DNA of 64,000 nt from Bradyrhizobium diazoefficiens (lineage in GTDB: Bacteria > Pseudomonadota > Alphaproteobacteria > Rhizobiales > Xanthobacteraceae): the NCBI RefSeq assembly GCF_016616425.1, contig NZ_CP067101.1, positions 2,542,001-2,606,000 on the forward strand, read 5' to 3'. Each line of letters opens with the position of its first letter. Position 1 is the stretch's first letter. Positions 59,630 through 64,000 of the stretch are shown piece by piece. Made by a program: the position numbers and the translations under genes. Below the pieces are notes generated by a model. It saw only the letters and a program-made list of their open reading frames with translations, did not search any database and was not told where the DNA came from.

Positions 59630-60904
59630 TGGATCGGCGGTCGCGGCAATGACCATCTCGTCGGTGCCGCCGGTTCGGACCATCTGGTCGGCGGGGCGGG
59701 CAACGACTGGTTGGTTGGAGGGGATCAAGCCGATAGGCTCATGGGAGGTCCGGGCAACGATGTGCTCAACGACGGCAGCGGTCACGGTGATCTCGACGGC
59801 GGTCCCGGCAACGATCTCCTGATAGGCGGCCCAGGAACTGATGCCTTCATGATCTCGCCGGACAGCGGCAACGACGTGATCCTGGATTTCCGAGCCGGGC
59901 CGGGGGTGTTCGATCACCTCGCCGTCATGAACATCTAGCCCGAGCAGTTCAACTTTCAGGACACCCACGCCCGCGTGCTGATCAGTTGGGACACCGCGCA
60001 CGGCGACGGCTCGGTCCTCCTTGCGGGCGTTTGGAAGGGAGACCTGGCTCAAGACGATTTCATGTTCGTCGACGACAGGCATCTGATAACTCCGACCTCC
60101 GCGGACGCGACCCACGTAAGTGCGGTGCACTTCGTCAAAAACGAGGGGAACGAGGCGGCGCCGCAGTCGCCAGGATCGACCGCTCCCCAATACCAGGCCT
60201 CCGTCGACGAGAACAACGTCCAGTTCGGCAGCGATACGGCCGATGTCTTCCAGGCCACCGCCAAGAACGATCTCTACTTCGGGCTCGGCGGAGATGATCG
60301 GCTTGGCCGCGGTGCCGGCGATGATCACCTGTCAGGCGACGCCGGCAACGACCTCCTCGATGGCGGCCAGGGCAGAGACGGTCTTCGGGGTGCCGACGGC
60401 GACGATCACATCTACGGCGGCGGCATGAACGACGACCTGATGGGCGCTCGGCAACGACTACCTCAGTGCCGGAGCCGGGCACGATATGTTGGAAGGCGGA
60501 CCCGGCAACGATACCTACAACGGTGGGGACGGAGCCGACGCCTTCATGGTTTCGCACGGTAGCGGAGACGATGTCGTCCTCGCCGGCTTCGATCCGGGAC
60601 CCGGCGCGTTTGATCACATCGCCTTCATGGACGTGCTGCCCAACGAGGTCAGTGTCACGGATTCCGTATCCGCCCACGGTGACGGTCACACCGGCGTGCT
60701 GGTGAGCTGGGGTGATGGATCGATCTTCTCGAGGGCATCACCAAAAGCCAGATGGCGCACGATGACTTCATGTTCAACGCCGTCGAAGGTGGCGCCTTCG
60801 TGCCCGATCCCCAGATCAGCAGCGAAGGGAGTGAACTCATCTTTCAGGGTCCCCACGCCGGATGGCTGATGAGCTGGACTGAATCATGCGGTGACGGAAA
60901 CTAG
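59630..60904 (+). pseudogene. RTX-type calcium-binding repeat protein, broken
   Basis: The plus strand encodes haemolysin-type nonapeptide repeats (GGRGNDHLVGAAGSDHLVGG, GGPGNDLLIGG, GGGDDRLGRGAGDDHLSG), which bind calcium in secreted proteins. Three lesions are visible: a TAG in place of a leucine codon in MNILPEQF at 59936-59938, a frame change near 60446 (MG then LGNDYLSAGAGHDMLEGG in another frame) and another near 60733 (GDGSIF then LEGITKSQMAHDDFMF). The reading ends at TAG near 60904. The gene also lacks a 5' end. It probably encoded a type I-secreted protein. Confidence 0.75.
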
Positions 60905-61349
60905 CGCCACCCCACTTTTGCAGCTTTGGACCGTCAACCGTCGCAGGAGCACGCATCCCGTCCGGATCGCGGCTAGGGCGGACGGGCCATCAAGGGAGGT
61001 GGTCGCGTAGACCCCGCCGACTTTCCGAAGGTCTCGACGTTGAGGACCCAGGCGTAGCGCGCTCCGGCGGCCGTGGACTCGGGGGCGCGGCAGAGAACTG
61101 GTCCCAGCTTGAGCAGACTATCGCCTCATCGCCGGCGAGACTATTTGGAGCGCTCCGGAAGGCCTGACCGTGCCCAGGAGCACTTTTTCTAAAGATCGAC
61201 CGGCGGGCCGTTTTTGCCGAAGGCAACGACCTTGCGGAAACCGCCTTGGGGCAACGGTCGTCGGAACCGGTTGGTCGGGGCTCTCTCTGGCCAGATCGCG
61301 TCGCAGTGGGCGACGGGCAAAAGGCAGGTGCAGTGTTTTTTGGCTGTTT
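60905..61349. other. Intergenic stretch, no gene seen
   Basis: About 445 bp between the RTX remnant and the convergent glutaredoxin-MauE gene. Frames are short or arginine-rich without domains. Confidence 0.5.
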
Positions 61350-62096
61350 CTAGCGGACCGCCATCCAGATCGCCATCGCCACCATCATCAGGTTCTCGGT
61401 GAGCGAGACGAAGCCGAGAGGCACCTTGCTGCTGCCGCCGACGCATGCGCATTTGAGTTCGCGCCGGTCCACGTAGACGGCCTTGAAGACAGAGGCCGCT
61501 CCGATCCCGCCGATGAAAAGCGCGATCGGAATTGCTATCCATTTGAACGGGCCGCCTGCGATCATCAGTACGCCCGCAATCGCTTCTCCGAAGGGGTAGA
61601 CGTAGGCGTAGCGGACGACCCGCTGGGCCAGCAGGTCGTAGCCCAGGAACATGTTCGAGAACGTGTCCAGGTTCTGCAGCTTCAGGATCGCCAGGATGCA
61701 CATGCTGAAGGCGACGAACCATTCGCCGGCGCGAGCCGTCATCAGCGTGCCCGTCGCCGCCCAGGTCGCCGCCAATGCCATCGCGAATGCCGTGGCGAAG
61801 ACCGCGACGACCGGCTGGTAGCTGGTCGCGTTCGGATCGGCGACGGGTTCGTGGAAGAACCGGCGCAAATCGTCGTACCCGCCGACCCGCTTGCCGTCGA
61901 TGAACGTCTGTGGAGTCGTCTTGACGTGTTCGGACGCCATGAATGCGTCGGTTTCCGCTCGGCTCTTGAGCTGATGGTCTTCGACCTCGAAGCCTTGGCG
62001 CTGCAGAAGGTCGAGCGATTTGAGGCCGAACGGGCAGATGTGCTCCGGCGTCACCATGCGGTAGAGTGTGGCGGTTTTGGAAGGCGTCTGGTCCAT
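61350..62096 (-). CDS. Glutaredoxin-MauE fusion membrane protein
   Basis: A 248-residue protein with two parts. Residues 1-85 are a glutaredoxin-like domain (ATLYRMVTPEHICPFGLKSLDLL, TTPQTFIDGKRVGGYDDLRRFF) with a CPFG active site that has only one cysteine. Residues about 95-248 contain four membrane helices of the MauE/DoxX type (VAVFATAFAMALAATWAA, VVRYAYVYPFGEAIAGVLMI) and a CACVGG cysteine pair between helices 3 and 4. MauE-like proteins assist disulfide handling in the periplasm or membrane, so this fusion may carry electrons between thiols. I start at 62096 (MDQTPSKT). Confidence 0.82.
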   Translation of the reverse strand: MDQTPSKTATLYRMVTPEHICPFGLKSLDLLQRQGFEVEDHQLKSRAETDAFMASEHVKTTPQTFIDGKRVGGYDDLRRFFHEPVADPNATSYQPVVAVFATAFAMALAATWAATGTLMTARAGEWFVAFSMCILAILKLQNLDTFSNMFLGYDLLAQRVVRYAYVYPFGEAIAGVLMIAGGPFKWIAIPIALFIGGIGAASVFKAVYVDRRELKCACVGGSSKVPLGFVSLTENLMMVAMAIWMAVR

Positions 62097-62307
62097 TTTG
62101 CTTGGCCTTGCATAGGGCCCCGGAGACACTTTTGTTTGGCGGCGCGCCCGCTACTTGGCCATCCAACGATGCGTGAGCGACGCGGTTCCGACGGAAGCGT
62201 CCGCTCATTGGAAGGGCTCAGCATCAGGAACGTGCCGCACCGCCAGGCGTCGCTGCACAGAAGTCGTCATCTGCACTTTGACACGGTGCAATGCTCGGGA
62301 GCCCAAA

Positions 62308-62769
62308 ATGAGCCGCGGAATGCCATCGATGACGGCCCTTTTGGGTCTGCTCGCGATCGCCGGCTATCAAAATCGGGACAAGCTGGCGGACATGTTCCGC
62401 AACGCGACCTCGGGCCAGCCGGCGGGCGGCGCCAAGGATTCCCTGAGCGGTTTGCTAGGCAATTTTGGCGGCTTGGTGAGCGGCGGTGGCGTGAGTTCGC
62501 TGCTCAATGGCGGGATCGGCGAGTTGCTCGAGCACTTCAGGCAGAACGGCCAAGGTGAGGCGGCTCAATCCTGGATCAATCAGGAGCCGAACCGGGAAAT
62601 CACCCCGCCCGAACTCCGGCAGGCTATCGGTCCGGACGTGCTTCAAAAACTTGAGCAGCAGACCGGCCTTTCGCAGCAAGAGATTCTCGACCGATTGTCT
62701 CGCGAGCTTCCGACAGCCGTGGACAAATATACGCCCGACGGACGCCTTCCGGCGCCCGCGGCGGGATAG
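62308..62769 (+). CDS. YidB family (DUF937) protein
   Basis: A 153-residue protein with glycine-rich low-complexity sequence in the first half ([22 protein letters not shown]) and the YidB C-terminal signature [48 protein letters not shown]. YidB-like proteins are widespread in proteobacteria but their role is not established. The ATG at 62308 (MSRGMPSM) is used; 62326 is an alternative. Confidence 0.83.
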   Translation: MSRGMPSMTALLGLLAIAGYQNRDKLADMFRNATSGQPAGGAKDSLSGLLGNFGGLVSGGGVSSLLNGGIGELLEHFRQNGQGEAAQSWINQEPNREITPPELRQAIGPDVLQKLEQQTGLSQQEILDRLSRELPTAVDKYTPDGRLPAPAAG

Positions 62770-62796
62770 CGCCATCGCACCGGCTGGAGGAGAGAC

Positions 62797-62904
62797 ATGA
62801 GCATCATTTGGACGATCATCATCGGCTTCGTCGCAGGCGTGATATCCAAGTTCATCATGCCCGGCGACAACGAGCCGTCCGGGTTCATCCTGACCACGAG
62901 TTGA
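62797..62904 (+). pseudogene. GlsB/YeaQ/YmgE membrane protein, truncated
   Basis: A 35-codon frame starting MSIIWTIIIGFVAGVISKF and continuing IMPGDNEPSGFILTT is the N-terminal half of a transglycosylase-associated (GlsB/YeaQ) protein, which is normally about 80 residues with three membrane helices. It stops at 62902 after one foreign codon. GGAGGAGAGAC precedes the ATG, so it is still well equipped for translation. It follows the YidB gene by 27 nt. Confidence 0.7.
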
Positions 62905-63202
62905 GCGAACGCGACGGCTCCTCGCTGCAGGCAGGAGCGTGAAGCACTCTCAGCCACCGGCGCCCTTTGCCGAGCCCGTGATGACGCGAGTGTAGGACCA
63001 TCTGCGGCCGACACCCAGTCTTTCCTCGCTCGAGGTCCAGCTACTTTCGGAGTTGTTCCGGCAGATCGACAACCGATCACCCTTCCGGCATCTCCGAATC
63101 GAGCGAGCGTGCCGACCATTGTTCCCTGGGCGGCTGAAAAAACCCGGAACCACGCGAGCCAAGTGGAGGGAACGCCTGCCGCAGCCGGTCCATTGATCCC
63201 TG

Positions 63203-64000
63203 ATGGAAAAGCTGCATCCGCTCTTGTTCGAACACAGATTTCCGACGCCGATTCGCTACCTTCTGGCGGCTTCGATCATGTTCGTCTGCGCCGCGCTCCA
63301 GGCCGGCCTGCAGGCGCAATCCGGGTTCACGGGATTCTTTCTATTGCTGCCGGGGGTCTTTCTTTCAGGCCTGCTGTTCGACCACGGCTCCAGTCTGTTC
63401 GCCGCTTGCATCGCGCTCGTCTGCGCCGCCTACCTCAGCTACGCCGGTGAGTACGGAATCGACTTCCTGGTGCCTTGCGGGCTGTTCGCGATCACCGCCG
63501 CCGGCGTCGCCGTGGTCGCCGAGATGATGCGTGCGGAGATCAAGGGCGCGCTGAAGGCGCAGCAAACCCAGAGGCTGCTTTTGGATGAGATGGCGCACCG
63601 GACCAAGAACAACCTCGCGATCCTTGGTGCGATGATCTGGATGCAAGCGAGGAATGGAGAGCCCGCGGTCGCCTCGGCGCTGGAAGGTACGGCCCGCCGC
63701 ATCCAGGTGATGGCGGAGGTCTACGATCACCTTTCGCCGAAGGAGGACTCGCGTCTCGTCGACATGCGACGCTTCCTCTCCGACGTGGTCGAGAAGGTCT
63801 TCCAATCGCTCGCCCCCTCCGGGCCCGTGGCGTTCCAGGTCGTTTGTGAGGAAGCCCATCTGCCCAACCAGCAGGCTCTCGCGATCGGGATTGTCGCCAA
63901 CGAACTGGTCACGAACGCGCTCAAATACGCGTTTCCGGACCAAAGGTCCGGGCAGATCGTCGTCGAGCTGACTGTAATGGGCAAGATCGAACTTTCCGTT
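63203..64000 (+). CDS. Sensor histidine kinase of the HWE/HisKA_2 class, 3' end outside the window
   Basis: The frame from ATG 63203 (MEKLHPLLFEHRFPTP) is open to the right edge, 266 codons. The N-terminus has about four hydrophobic segments (YLLAASIMFVCAALQAGL, GFFLLLPGVFLSGLLF, LFAACIALVCAAYL, GLFAITAAGVAVVAEMM), followed by a coiled linker, the phosphoacceptor motif LLLDEMAHRTKNNLAILGA near residue 135, and the N box IGIVANELVTNALKYAF near 235. HWE/HisKA_2 kinases often signal to single-domain receivers and to the general stress response in Alphaproteobacteria, so the receiver at 49552-49938 is one possible partner. Confidence 0.88.
   Translation, partial: MEKLHPLLFEHRFPTPIRYLLAASIMFVCAALQAGLQAQSGFTGFFLLLPGVFLSGLLFDHGSSLFAACIALVCAAYLSYAGEYGIDFLVPCGLFAITAAGVAVVAEMMRAEIKGALKAQQTQRLLLDEMAHRTKNNLAILGAMIWMQARNGEPAVASALEGTARRIQVMAEVYDHLSPKEDSRLVDMRRFLSDVVEKVFQSLAPSGPVAFQVVCEEAHLPNQQALAIGIVANELVTNALKYAFPDQRSGQIVVELTVMGKIELSV

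Noticed and set aside
1..64000. CRISPR arrays, rRNA and tRNA genes.
   Set aside because: No regularly spaced repeats and no tRNA- or rRNA-like sequence was seen on either strand.

Overview
The window is high-GC DNA that looks like a Bradyrhizobium or close relative (Rhizobiales, Alphaproteobacteria). This rests on the protein families: a trb conjugation set ending in a DUF2274 gene and a LysR gene, Tat-exported ABC binding protein, HWE-type kinase, YidB and GlsB stress proteins, and several small rhizobial hypothetical families. No rRNA, tRNA or CRISPR array is visible.

Region 1 (1-7.7 kb) is a CoA-ester catabolic cluster: two acyl-CoA ligases, two crotonases, a thiolase-like protein without the usual cysteine, its DUF35 partner and a TetR regulator. 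Two near-identical palindromes (TTCTAAC-N4-GTTAGAA) lie in the two divergent promoter regions and look like the TetR operators. Region 2 (8.2-22.1 kb) is an accessory segment: a gene remnant, an MFS transporter between two 22-bp direct repeats, a complete trbBCDEJKLFGI type IV secretion operon, then DUF2274, LysR, LuxI and LuxR genes. No traG, relaxase or integrase lies in the window. Region 3 (22.2-35.3 kb) is a second catabolic operon: a regulator with two TetR DNA-binding domains diverges from a complete oligopeptide-type ABC importer, acyl-CoA ligase, thioesterase, short-chain dehydrogenase, thiolase and 3-hydroxyacyl-CoA dehydrogenase, closed by a strong terminator. Region 4 (35.3-42.1 kb) is a sulfatase, metallo-beta-lactamase-fold hydrolase, MHS transporter and LysR gene, bracketed by two diverged direct repeats of about 214 bp.

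Region 5 (42.4-64 kb) is a decaying accessory and stress region. It holds an orphan Mrr-like endonuclease, a cytochrome c joined in frame to a SAVED domain (the cyclic-oligonucleotide sensor of CBASS defence), a truncated GMC dehydrogenase, a NYN protein, envelope and stress proteins, a response regulator, a PAS-GGDEF-EAL protein with a damaged 5' end, Crp/Fnr genes (one intact, two broken), an orphan nuoB, a broken methyltransferase-erythromycin esterase fusion, a broken RTX protein, a glutaredoxin-MauE fusion, and the start of a histidine kinase that runs off the right edge.

The most unusual items are the cytochrome c-SAVED chimera, the quorum-sensing pair beside a trb operon lacking coupling protein and relaxase, the shared TetR operators, and repeats that bracket cargo genes. 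Many of the pseudogene calls rest on frames read by eye.
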